Shown here piece by piece: positions 47,659-57,836 of a stretch of 64,000 nt of DNA (positions within the stretch are counted from its first letter, which is position 1; each line of letters opens with the position of its first letter). The notes below the pieces were generated by a model. It made no database searches. It was not told where the DNA came from and was given only the letters and a program-made list of their open reading frames with translations. The stretch comes from Luscinia megarhynchos. Taxonomy: Eukaryota > Chordata > Aves > Passeriformes > Turdidae. Made by a program: the position numbers and the translations under genes. The DNA is taken from contig CM067569.1 of the NCBI GenBank assembly GCA_034336665.1, forward strand, positions 4,829,820-4,893,819. The letters are read 5' to 3'.

Positions 47659-49132
47659 CATGCGGGACTCGGTCTCTGCTCCCCGGTGCAGCCGCGGGTG
47701 CGTTTGCGGTCGCTCTGTCGCCGCTGCGGCGCCGGGGGCAGCCCGAGCAGCGCCGCTGCCGTGCCCGCATCCCGCGGGTGACTTCGGGGATGTTCCGGCG
47801 GTGACAGCAGGACGGGCTGAGCAAGGGGAGCTCGGTACCGGGACCGGACCCGGTTCTCCCCGCCGTGCCGCGGGGCACAACCGCCCCGTCTGAGATAAGG
47901 GGGGGAGAGAAATCGTCAATGAAATATATATTTAAATGCAAAACGGCCCCTTCAAACTGGGACCCATTATGCGTTTGGTGTGAAACGCTATCAACATTTA
48001 AAACTTCATTGTCTCCTTTGTACCAAATCCCTGTAAATCTTCCACTAGCCTTTTCTCATTTTCATCTGAAAAGCCTGTTTGGGCTGAATAGACAGCAATC
48101 AGCAGCCTCTGGACTTCTCCTGCTCTCTGGAATGTCAATTAAAATGCAGATTTTTTTCTTTCCCCCCCTCCCCGATCTCTTGGTGGCAAAAGAGTTGAGA
48201 AAAACAGGATAGTCCTGGAAAGCAAATGAAAGAAGTTCAAACAATGAAAAAGTACTGAAGCTGCCAGCCGGTTCCCATTAGTCCTCCAGAATTAATGTTT
48301 AATAGCTGTGATGCTCAGATTTGTGGGAGATTGAACTCTGCTGAAGAGTCTTGTTAGAGATATATGTGTTTATATATTTTAATAGACAGATGTATATTTC
48401 TGCATTTTCTATCCATACAGAATTCCTCAGTCAGTGGAATTGTGTATATAAAGCTGTTACCCTTAAAGCTTCATTTACCTGCATTTTTCTGAGGAAGCTA
48501 CTGGGTTTTTAGAGCGCTTGAGGTTTCTTTGTGGAGGGAAGATCCATATTTCACTCAGATTTTGCTATTCCCCGCCTAATTGAGAAAGATGCTGAAAAGT
48601 TATAACAGTGAGCAATGTATTGATTTGGTTAACATCCTCTACAAATCGTACTGTCCCTGGGGAGTGATAAACATCTTATAAACAACAATGCAAGTAGATT
48701 AAAAAGAACACTGAGCTTTGAATTTAATTAATGCCACTGCTGAACAAGTACTACTTGTTTGTGTGTGCGAGTGTGTTTAAACTGAAGTACAGCTTGGAGG
48801 AATTTGGTTGGGCTCCCAAACCAGTCTGCTTTCCCATGCTTGTCAGTTTGGCAAAGAAAATTTGGGCAGGTATGTGACGAGGTGAAAATTGACTTGATGA
48901 GCGAGTGGCAAGGAGAGCCATCAATCACTGGGGGCTGACAACTCCTCCCCAAAGTGTAGGCTGAGAAGAGAGACAGAGTTCCCTTTCAAGGGGAAAAATA
49001 AACACTACGTGTGGCTTTCACTGAGTCTGAGACTCCGGGAGGGATTATGGTATTGTAGTCAGGAAGCCAGAATTGTGGAGGCCAAAAAGCATGCTGGGGC
49101 TGTGTTCCAAACATTGAGATAGAGGTACATAA

Positions 49133-49639
49133 TTATCCTGCACAGGAGGTCTTTCCAGGGACTCGTCCCCCAGCAACTGTGGCAATTAAACTATGAAAAG
49201 AATTTGGTTTCGCTTCATCTTCGCTGGACTCCACTTCTTCTGGGAGAGGGCAGTCCTTGAAGCCCGGGTGGTAAAGAGTGGTTTGGCTCCATGGATGGGT
49301 GCAGAGCTCTGATTTTTGCATTCTTGCACCTTCACAAGCCAGGATTTTGCGTTTGCTGCTGCCCTGTGGATGAAGAATCTCTTCTTTCTGCCGGCAGATG
49401 TTGAGGTGCAGGAGCCAACAAAAATCTTCAGGTGAGGAGACGCGTGGCCAAGTAACCTTGTGCCGCACTTCAGGGTTTAGGATGAGGATAGGAGCCACAG
49501 ATGTGCTTCCAGTGGTGTTTAGCAGTCTGAGAGTCTGAAACGGCAGGAATGCCAGTGGAATTAAAGCTCCTGGAGTCTGAAATACATGCTGGCGTTCTGG
49601 TATGTTTTCTTTCTGCAAAACCATGATAGGATTTTGCAT
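49133..49639 (-). other. Unassigned 168-residue open frame antisense to FGFR2 intron 1
   Basis: This open frame begins MQNPIMVLQK on the minus strand. I recognise no domain, signal peptide or repeat. It has some protein-like texture, including an acidic EEVESSEDEA stretch near the end. It is most likely a chance frame in intronic DNA; a weaker alternative is an exon of an antisense transcript. Confidence 0.1.
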
Positions 49640-49727
49640 TTATCAACGTAGACTTTAATCGGAGTTTACAGGATGATTTATGGAAATTGAATCAGCATTA
49701 CACCCAGGCTGTTAATTAGGGGTTTCT

Positions 49728-49815
49728 ACCCACTTTACAGCTGGATAAACTGAGCAGCAGGGCTGTGGCTGCCAGACAGCAGGGTGGGCAGTGGACCTGG
49801 GTGGCTGCATCCAGG
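49728..49815 (+). mobile_element. Possible MIR-like SINE remnant in intron 1
   Basis: The wording CCACTTTACAGCTGG, then ATAAACTGAG, and later AGTGGACCTGGG follows the order of the MIR core and 3' region as I remember it. It is short and diverged. It could be chance similarity. Confidence 0.35.
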
Positions 49816-51700
49816 GGGATTTGCTCCGTTCCTGCTCCAGACACCAACTGGTCCCAAAGACAGGGCTCTCTTCAGCTCTACACCTGCTCTGTGCTTATTT
49901 AGAGAAGGGCTTTGCAGATGTTTGTGCAGTGGTCTGGTGGTGTTTTCACTGGAAATTTAATGGTAGTTGCTAGCTTGTGGTCTGGGATGCTCGAGCCAGG
50001 CTGAAATCTCTACAGGAGGGACAGGGCTTTGAGGTGATACCAGCAGAGCTGAAAAAAGCTTGCCCTGAAGTAGCAGGGATTCACCTGGGATGCCATGTAT
50101 TAATTGTTTTCCTCAAGTGACTTATTTATGTCATCCAAAACCTGTTCCTACTGACTCCAGATGTTGCTGTGTACAGAACCTGAGATAAAAAATGCCTCAA
50201 CAGCATTTGTGAACTTCGTAGCAGCTAGCACAAGGCTAATAAAAATCAGAATCAACTTTTACATGGTTGGTTTTATAAAAGGAGGATCTGTGTCCCTGTT
50301 CCTGCATGCTGAGGTACCACACCAAATCCCAATGACAAGGAGTTTGGAGAAGTTTGACTTTATCTCCACGCTCCCTTCCTTCTTGGTTTTTTTTTCTTTT
50401 AATTTTCAAGTGTTGAGGGCAGGAGGGAAAAAGAGGTTTTGTTTTATTTTTTCCCCTTCCAGACAAGTGCTCTCCAAATTTCAGTTGGGTTTCATCACAT
50501 CTAAGATGAATCATTGACCAGATTAGAACAATTGCTGCAGTTACTTGTTTTATCCATTTACTGAGGTTCTACCGTCTTTTATTTCTGAAGCGGAAAATCA
50601 GGTCTCATTTTCTGCTTGAGCTGTTAAATCACCCTGTGAGTGGGATGCTCTTCTGACCCTCACCTGGCATCTGTGGAGGCAACAGGGTCTCCTGAAGGGA
50701 GTGCCAATTCTTTTGGTGCCACTTTTCTCTCAGACCATGCCTGGATTACCACATAACTCCATCCATTTAAATTTGTTTTACTGGGAATAAAATAACTTTT
50801 TTTTTTTCCCCACCTTTGAAAATATTTTTCTCAATAAGCAGTGTTGAGAGATTGAGAAAAGAAAGGTTTGTGCACACAGCTTGGCATGTGTGGATGGAAA
50901 GTGATGCTGGGCAGGTCTCCTGTGGAACTGCAGTCTATACTATATTTTATACAGATTTTATTACAGATTTTAATTGCCTGTAATGTAGTGTAGCAAACCA
51001 ATATCACTGCAAAGACTTGAGCCTTTCACCTGTTGAGGACTCAGGGGCTTCCAAAGGACACTAAACTGAGTAAGAAGAGGGTCCATCCATGGGGGAGCTG
51101 GAAGCCCTGAGTTGAAATAGTCTTACAAAATTTTCCAAGTCTAAGGAGTGTGTTTTTTCAAGTGTTTTTCTTGTGGAAAATTACTGAATTACTGCAAATT
51201 CATCTGGCTGCAGAACTGCCTAGGTGAAGGAATGAAAAACAAGGCAAACTTAAATAAACCTTCAAACAATAACAAGAATATAATTTGTATAATTGTCGTA
51301 ATTTTGTAGCATTACAGGTTATGTGCCTGCACATGTGTGTGCCTCTCATTTTTGAAAACCTGTATGTTTTTCTGTCAGTAAAATATCTCTCAATATGTGC
51401 TGAGAAGTGATTTTGTGAAAACAAGGAGGACTTGGTTATGCCTCAGGTGATGATGGAAACTGCTAACAGAAGATGAAAAGTCACTCACTTTTCACATATT
51501 CTTGAAGCTGGAAAACTATTTTTCCCATCCTCCTCCTCCCCTCCCTCTCAGCTCAGCTCCGTTGGAGGCTGTGTGAAGGTTTTGGGTTTGTGTTTGGAGA
51601 TGTTTTTGCTGACAGTGTTCAATCTCTCTCCTCCCCGCAGCAGCAGCCGGCGTTCCGAGGGAGGAGGCACTACCCTGGCCGAAGGCACAGCTTTCTCTCC

Positions 51701-51712
51701 ATGCTTCTCTAG
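51701..51712 (+). other. Minimal uORF (three residues and stop) in FGFR2 exon 2
   Basis: ATG CTT CTC TAG sits in exon 2, 10 bases before the in-frame upstream ATG and 67 bases before the FGFR2 start. It is out of frame with the receptor. So short a uORF could allow reinitiation downstream. Its existence is seen in the sequence; its use is inferred. Confidence 0.5.
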
Positions 51713-51722
51713 AGGTGCTCAG

Positions 51723-51779
51723 ATGGGATTAAAGTCCACATGGAGATATGGAAATGGACCAGGAATTTACTCTAAAAAG
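51723..51779 (+). other. FGFR2: In-frame upstream ATG: optional 19-residue N-terminal extension of FGFR2
   Basis: An ATG at 51723 reads without a stop into the FGFR2 start at 51780 and adds 19 residues beginning [14 protein letters not shown]. Its context is weaker (C at -3, G at +4) than that of the main start (A at -3, G at +4). The extension would place a polar, basic segment ahead of the signal peptide. From memory, mammalian FGFR2 has a similar in-frame MGL-STWRYG extension that appears in some predicted isoforms. The open frame is directly visible; translation from it is inference. Confidence 0.6.
51740..51775 (+). other. uORF ending just before the FGFR2 start
   Basis: This 12-codon frame starts MEIW and stops at TAA 51773-51775, four bases before the receptor ATG. 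Such close termination gives a ribosome little room to reinitiate at 51780, so it may reduce receptor output if used. Confidence 0.45.
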
Positions 51780-51867
51780 ATGGTCAGCTGGGATTTGGGT
51801 TGCCTTATCTGCCTGGTGGTGGTCACCATGGCTGGACTTTCCCTGGCTCGACCTTCGTTTAATTTAG
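51748..51867 (+). other. Overlapping uORF across the FGFR2 start codon
   Basis: A frame of 39 codons plus stop begins at 51748, passes the receptor start in another frame and ends at TAG 51865-51867. Ribosomes starting here would miss the FGFR2 ATG, so it is a potential repressor of translation. The peptide looks like an out-of-frame reading, with many tryptophans, and is not expected to have a function of its own. Confidence 0.4.
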
Positions 51868-51897
51868 TTGTTGAAGACACCACGGTGGAACCCGAAG
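51780..51897 (+). CDS. FGFR2: FGFR2, first coding exon (partial: signal peptide and mature N-terminus)
   Basis: This is the start of fibroblast growth factor receptor 2, a single-pass receptor tyrosine kinase of the plasma membrane that binds FGFs with heparan sulphate and signals through FRS2, MAPK and PI3K. The 39 codons begin MVSWD, followed by a hydrophobic core at residues 8-21 ([14 protein letters not shown]) and a likely signal cleavage after LSLA at residue 23. The mature protein then starts [12 protein letters not shown]. From memory this matches vertebrate FGFR2 closely, including the human MVSW start, the RPSF mature end and the VEDTT-EPE run; FGFR1, 3 and 4 differ here. The start has A at -3 and G at +4, a strong context. 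The exon ends after one base of codon 40 at a GTAAAT donor (phase 1), as I recall for human FGFR2. Ig domains, transmembrane segment and kinase lie beyond the window. Confidence 0.96.
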
Positions 51898-54800
51898 GTA
51901 AATCACTCCAGAATACTTAATTCCTTAAAAGAAGTTAATTTTAAATGCTTGGACATCTGAAATAGAAGTCAACATCTTTCCATATGCTCTGGTAAATCTG
52001 AGGCAAGTAACAGAGCAGCCCTGGAGAGTTTGTGTTTCTGACTTTCCCTGCTCTCGCCCGGGCTGTGTTTGTACAAGAGTGCGTTTGTTGATTCTTGTGC
52101 AAGCCCGTGGTGTCAGTGATTTCACTTGGGACTGTCATCACGTTGTATAATCCAAGTGTGCAGATGAAAGTTTTCAGGAATGGGTCTTTAAGGAAACCAG
52201 TCCGTGGCACTTGGGTGCTGGTTTGCGTCGCCGCCTCAAGGAGCGGAGCGGGATGAGTGGCTGCTGCTCTGTGGGATTGTCTTAACCTGGGGAGTCCAGA
52301 GGAAAATGAATCTCAGTAGTTTTTGTTGGTGAGTGTTTAGTTTTGCCAGGCACTCTGCAAAAATCTTACTGCAGCTTTGTTGGTGCTGGTACTCGGGACA
52401 AACTTCCCAGTTGGTATCCAAGCACGATCGGTGGTGCATGTCTGGATCACAAGTTCTGAAGGTGTAAATATTCAGATATCAGTAGAAGGGCTGTTTATTA
52501 AAGAAGTTTATTGCTGTGAGAGAAAAGGTCAATCTAGACCTTTATGTTGAAAGAGGTATTTTGATAAAATCTCCTATTTTGAGCCTGCTCCTGTTGGCAT
52601 GTTCTTCTAGGTTTATCTGTTCCTCAAGCTTTGCAAAGTGGTTTTCCCTTCTGGAGAGCTCAGGAGGGGCTGGGTTTTTATTGTTGTGAGCTGATTGTTT
52701 TAAAAAATGATTTTACTGCATTGTGCTGGATCATTCCTGCTCTCTGAGCATCTGGGGGAGGAAGTGAGGCTTCTTCCATAAGGTGATATCTGTCTTTTGG
52801 AGGAGTGATCACAGTTCTAATAACTCAGCTGTCAAGCTGATCTAATAGTCCACAGAGCATTTCTGACCTGGCAAGCTTGCTGCAGAGAGTTTGGCCTTGA
52901 CACGTTCTACTACTCATGTCCATGGATGCAGCTTCGTTTTTATTTAATAGTTCTTCATGCAAAACTTATTTGTTTCTATCCACTGCCTCTAAAAATAGCT
53001 GTCACCAGCTAACGCATTTTTAGAATCCTCTCCAAGTACATTTTTATTGATGGCAGGGGATGAACTATTTAGAGATGATGAGCCCTCTTCCCTAGCAAGC
53101 ATTCCTGAAAAAAATTCTCAAAGAATAGCAGTATTGTCATCTGTCAACCACAGAGGTTGTTGATAGCAAAAGTGTTTGGGTTTTTTTTTTCCTTTTGAAG
53201 GTAACCTGAGATTAAAAAAAAAGCCCAACTCTTGTTGCCACTTACTGTATGATTTGTTAATTGAACATCTGGTGCCTTTTTGGCTTTTCAGGGGAATGAC
53301 AAAATCATGAATAATTCTGGTTTCAGACTAGCTTTGTACTGAGGTCCCCTAGTTTTAGGGCTAAGTCAGAAAGAATGTGATTGAAGATTGGTGAAGTGTT
53401 TTACAGGAAAAAGAGTAATATTTTTTGAATGGTGGCTGATAATTTTTCAACTTTTCAGAGAAAGAATAGCTTTTATTATTCTGGAAAGCACGGTTTGAGA
53501 ATATATGCCTCTTACACACTGAATATGTAGGGAGTGGAATCTGGGTTTTATCAAAGAGTAAATTGTTAAAAAAAATTTAAAACTTCTTTCCTGGGCAGGA
53601 ATGTTACTGATGTGAAACAATTTTAGATGTGAGAACCCAAATCATTACCAGAAACAAGGAAAAAAAAAATCAGAGAACATTTCTAAGTTAATGGCATAAT
53701 AAGAGCTTTTATGCTGCAGAATACAGTGAATTGTGTGGGATGTATATCTGAGATTTGGGAAATAAAACCTCCTTTATATGTTTCATTGAACCCTTTGATA
53801 AGAAAAAGCAAATCAAAACAAAACCAAGTTTTTACACAATCACCTTCTCTGGGTTCTATCACTGCCACCCACAAGATCTCAAAGCCCAAACAAAAAAAAA
53901 AAAAGCCCTTAAAAGATCTCTTCAAAGACAAAGCAGACTTCTTTTATTAATTTAATAAATGCCAAAACATTTTGGGCACAGCTCATTTGGGGGGTCAGGT
54001 GCTCTAATAATGTAAATTTTCAGTGGGGCTGCAGTCATTAGAGCTATGACATTTCATGCCAGCTGAGAAGGTCGGCAGGGCCGTGACCTTTGGTGACACT
54101 TGCTGATCTATTCTGAGTCTTCCTTCATGGACATGCCCTGAATTGCCTCTATTTATTTATTTATTTTTAATACTATGTGCTTGGATTGTTATTGTTTATT
54201 GTCTTAGTGACTCAGACTATTGGAAAAGCTGTACACGACATGAACAGGAATTGAGGTTTGCTGCTTTGGTTGTAACAGAGAAAATACCTTCTCTCAGCTA
54301 TATCTAACTTAAGGGACATTTGCAATAATTTTCTTCAGAGTGTCTGGCTGTGTATAAAAACCACTAAAGTACATGCTTTAGTTCAAGCAGTATTGATCTA
54401 ACAGGGTAATCAGCTGCATGGATATGTGCATGATGTCCTGCATTAAGGTGCAGTGTTTTTGGCTATTTTCATTCATTCTTCAATAAATAAATATCCCTCT
54501 GTGACCACTGGGTATTACCTCTGGTCCATATGAAAGTGTTCACACTGAAAATGGCATCTTGATCCGTTGTGGGTGGTGATGCTGGTGCTGATAATTGTGG
54601 TTGCTCACTGAGGATCCTGACGTGGTGGATCTCAGCTGTGCTTTATTCCCAAGCAGTGATGGCAAAACCCGAGCAGACACAGCACCTGTAGGACTCCTGT
54701 GGGGACTGTCAGCTCTCAGATTCTCTCTCACATCAACTGTTTACATGCATGTTTTTTATCCTAGGGAGCAGAAAGACTTCTTCTGCTTTTAAATATTTAG

Positions 54801-57800
54801 AAATGAGCCTCCCCCAGCGTGTACAAAGGCACCATTCTCAGCCTGTGTGTGCCTTTGATGATAGCCAGCGTTTCACAAGGGCTCTGACCGCACACAGGGG
54901 TTGAAGGGTTACTTTGTGAGCTGAATAATTAGTTTGGACATATATTTGATAAATAGAGAGCTCTCCCTTGACCTCCCCTTGCCCAGGCTGTGTGTTATCA
55001 TCCTGCTGGGTAGCTAATTTGGGCTCTTGCCCACATGCAATGCCTTGACACCGTCCTTGGAGCACCCACTCGGAGCCCCCGCCCGGTGCGGTGACAACAC
55101 GATGCAGTTCTTTTAATTTAGGTCACATTTCAAAGGATTAATTTAAGCTTTCCACTAGGGACAGCCTATTTCTGTGTCCTGTGGAAAACACAGTAGTTCA
55201 GAATGACCCTACACTTGGGAGCTTCCCAGGAGCAGCAGGGAAGGGGAGAGACCCCCTTTAAGGGGTGATGTGTGCTTATGGTGGAAGTGAATAACGAGTT
55301 TTTCTTTGGGATTTAATCAGCCAGAGCCACTTGCTGACACTGAACAGCACCCAAAAATAAGTATGTTCAGCACAGTACCTTCCTTTCTGCAAAAATGTTG
55401 AGTCATATGAGCAACATACCTTCAGTTTTGTCTAAATGTTGGCAGTGCTTAAAGATGAGTGTCACCTGTGGTCACAGTGGTCAGCACTGTCCACTTCCTT
55501 CTTTTTTTTGGAGATCCTTCTTTAGCTGCTGTGACCTGCCTGGCTCAGGATGTGAGGTTCTGTCAGCTGCTCCAGCGTGTGCAGCAGGGATGCTGTGATG
55601 GTGGGATGTCCCCATGGGTCCTCTCCAACCAGTGCCACCTTCCCAGAGGTCACAGGGCTGGGGGACCCTGCACATCCATCACCTTCCTGGGACATAGGTG
55701 GTGTACAAGCACCAGAATGCTGCTTCTGGTTTGGTAGGAAAAAATAAAGCAAATGCTTCACCCAGGGTTCCCTTTCAACGGTTTTGTTTTGGCTTTTTCC
55801 TTTTTAAACAAGAGCAGCCGCTTTGATACTGCAAGTTAAATTAAGAATTCAAACCGATTAGTTAAATCAGAGTCAGCTTTATCTTTTTAATTTATTTTCC
55901 TTTTAATTTTATTTCAAGGAAGGGCAATTATTAAAGCCCATTATGGAGGAATGTGACATCCCCACAGCTTCGGGTGAGGGCTGGATGCCCTTTCAGGGAT
56001 CTGGTTCAGTAAGTTATTTGGCCCAGTACAGGATTTGCTAGCTGAGATTCTGGGGAATTGTACAAGCAGCCAGATTAAATCAGTCTTAATGTGTGCATTC
56101 TGTGTTGAAAATCTGCAGCCCTTTAGCAGGGGCATGGTCCTGAGCTTCAAACTAATTGGACATGGGTAGGGTTGTTATTTACAGTCTGTGTTGATGAGAC
56201 ACTGGGAGTTGGTAGTCTCTCAGTGTGGCTACTATTTTGCAAAGCAGCAGAAATAATTGCATGGCTTAGGCTTATCTGCCATACAGTTGAAGCTTTTGGA
56301 AGGGGTATAATAATTATTAACTTTTAGGAATTTGATTCCTTTAGTGAGGGCTGGTATTTTTTGTTGAGCCAGAAGATTTTCAGAGATGCTGAGTTGTGAG
56401 ATTTTTGTTATCCTTTTATTATTTTTTTTAAAACCACTTGTATAGATACAGCCCCAAACCAGCGGCTGACTCCAATGAATGCATAGTTTCCTAATGTTAA
56501 AATAGTTCATATTGGCAGGGAAATGGCAACAAATTTCAGGCCATAGCAACTTTTTTACAGGCAAGTTTGAAACTTCTGAAAGCAGAATTTACAATGAAAA
56601 TGCTGACATCTCCAGTTATGCAAGGCTGTGTATGCATGAGACGATGGACTATTGTGGTGTTTCAATAATGCCCATAGCATAGCTCTTAATGAGCTTATTT
56701 CTATATCCAGCTTCCCAGCTTCACTAGAAATGATCTTTAAATGGCTTTAGACAAAAACATTCAGAGATTAGTGTTTTCTTAAATATGAGTATTTAGTTTA
56801 GGGTCAGATGGGAATGCTGGAAAAATACAGAACTATATGTTTTTCTGTTATTTACAGGGAAAAATTCCTTATTGGAAGTGTAAGATTTTTAATTGTTAAA
56901 CATTTTGAGGCTCTTCAAGACTTGAAACTTTTGAGTGAAAGAGACTTTCTTTGAATCAGCACTCCTGAGCAGTTTAAATCTTGTATTTTTAAAAGAACCA
57001 TCACCCACTTTGGCAAGTTATGTCTTGTCTGTGTGTAATAGCACACCTGGTTTGACTAGAGGAGAAAATTTATTTCAGTCTAGTTAAAGAAGTGCAAAAT
57101 TCAGGCTGTAAAGGGACCATGAATCCCAGCTGGACAAGTGGGAGCATCTTCTGCAGAGGACACTGCTTTGTGCTGGTGGCGGTGGGAAACGGGGCAATAT
57201 TTGGTTTGGCACGGAGCCTGCCAGTGTAAAATCATCCTCTGAGCAATTTGGGGCCTGATTTGGAGCTCAGACCTTTGAGTTTAGGTTCAGCACGTTCAGT
57301 GTGTGTTTGCAGTGAGGTTTTATTCGGGGAGATCTGGCACAGCATGTCCCCAAATCACAGACGCCAGTCTTGCAGTACCAGGGACTAAACTGACTTTTAA
57401 GCTGATTGAAAGCGAAGTTGGAGCAACTGAGCAACTTTGGAGCGACTTTGTAGGAGTCAGATGTTAAATAAGGACCAGATTTGCAGGAGTGCAGCAGCCA
57501 AGAGCTCCTGTAGTAATGACAAAATGTGTGCTGGGAGTGCTGGGGCTGCTCTGGAAGTTTGGCCCTTCGGGTTTCAGTGGGAGCTGGGAGTGTCAGCAGA
57601 GCTGCCTTGGCATTTGCTCCTTGGGGACTGTGCTTCCCAACAAGACACTTGCAAAACAAGACATTCTGTAAGAGGAATGGATTTTTTTTTAATGTGGATT
57701 TTTTTTTTAAACTTTCAAAACCAGCTTGTAATTCATAAACCGATTATGTATGTCTCCAGATTGTCCTTTCCTATCTCTTAATTATCACCGGTGGTTTCAT

Positions 57801-57818
57801 TGTTTTATTTGGGTTTGG

Positions 57819-57836
57819 TTTTTTTTTTTTTTTTTT
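57819..57836 (+). repeat. Run of 18 T in FGFR2 intron 2
   Basis: A homopolymer run in a T-rich neighbourhood (57675-57840), likely length-variable. Confidence 0.9.

Larger units (their letters stand above)
46580..47885 (+). promoter_or_regulatory. FGFR2: FGFR2 CpG-island promoter
   Basis: About 1.3 kb of very GC- and CpG-rich DNA stands out sharply from the AT-rich flanks and contains FGFR2 exon 1. Visible elements include an inverted CCAAT box (ATTGG at 46889-46893), a GC box (GGGGCGGG at 47061-47068) and a pure-purine mirror repeat at 46982-47004. No TATA box stands out, so initiation is probably dispersed. The transcription start cannot be fixed by eye. I infer it lies between the CCAAT box and about 47060, because sequence from about 47050 resembles the start of human exon 1 as I remember it. 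Stop codons are rare in this composition, which creates long spurious open frames on both strands. Confidence 0.85.
47452..51640 (+). other. FGFR2: FGFR2 intron 1
   Basis: The intron starts GTAAAG and ends in a pyrimidine tract with CAG at 51638-51640. Its first 430 bases are the tail of the CpG island, with G-quadruplex motifs and a 50-bp tandem repeat. From 47887 it becomes AT-rich. The part up to about 48720 has the look of conserved non-coding DNA, with homeobox-type AATTA and ATTA cores. A MIR-like remnant lies at 49728-49815. A minus-strand open frame at 49133-49639 is probably chance. There is a second strong acceptor-like site at 51551. Confidence 0.85.
51641..51779 (+). other. FGFR2: FGFR2 exon 2, 5' untranslated part with several upstream ATGs
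   Basis: This is the 139-base untranslated part of exon 2. It follows a pyrimidine-rich tract (51621-51637) and the acceptor CAG at 51638-51640, with a branch-point-like CTGAC at 51609-51613. It holds four upstream ATGs. The one at 51701 encodes three residues and then TAG. The one at 51723 is in frame with the receptor start. The one at 51740 opens a frame ending in TAA at 51773-51775, four bases before the start. The one at 51748 opens a frame that crosses the start and ends at 51867. The stretch from 51721 resembles, from memory, the human FGFR2 leader around the same in-frame ATG. This suggests the upstream starts are old and may limit or shape translation. The acceptor is a CAGCAGCAG run, so the first base of the exon is uncertain by 3 or 6. 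Confidence 0.85.

Noticed and set aside
46400..47941. Minus-strand open frames of 513 and 487 codons over the CpG island
   Set aside because: Both are Pro/Arg/Ala/Gly-rich, overlap in different frames and follow the GC-rich composition, which removes stops. They lie antisense to FGFR2 exon 1 and show no domain.
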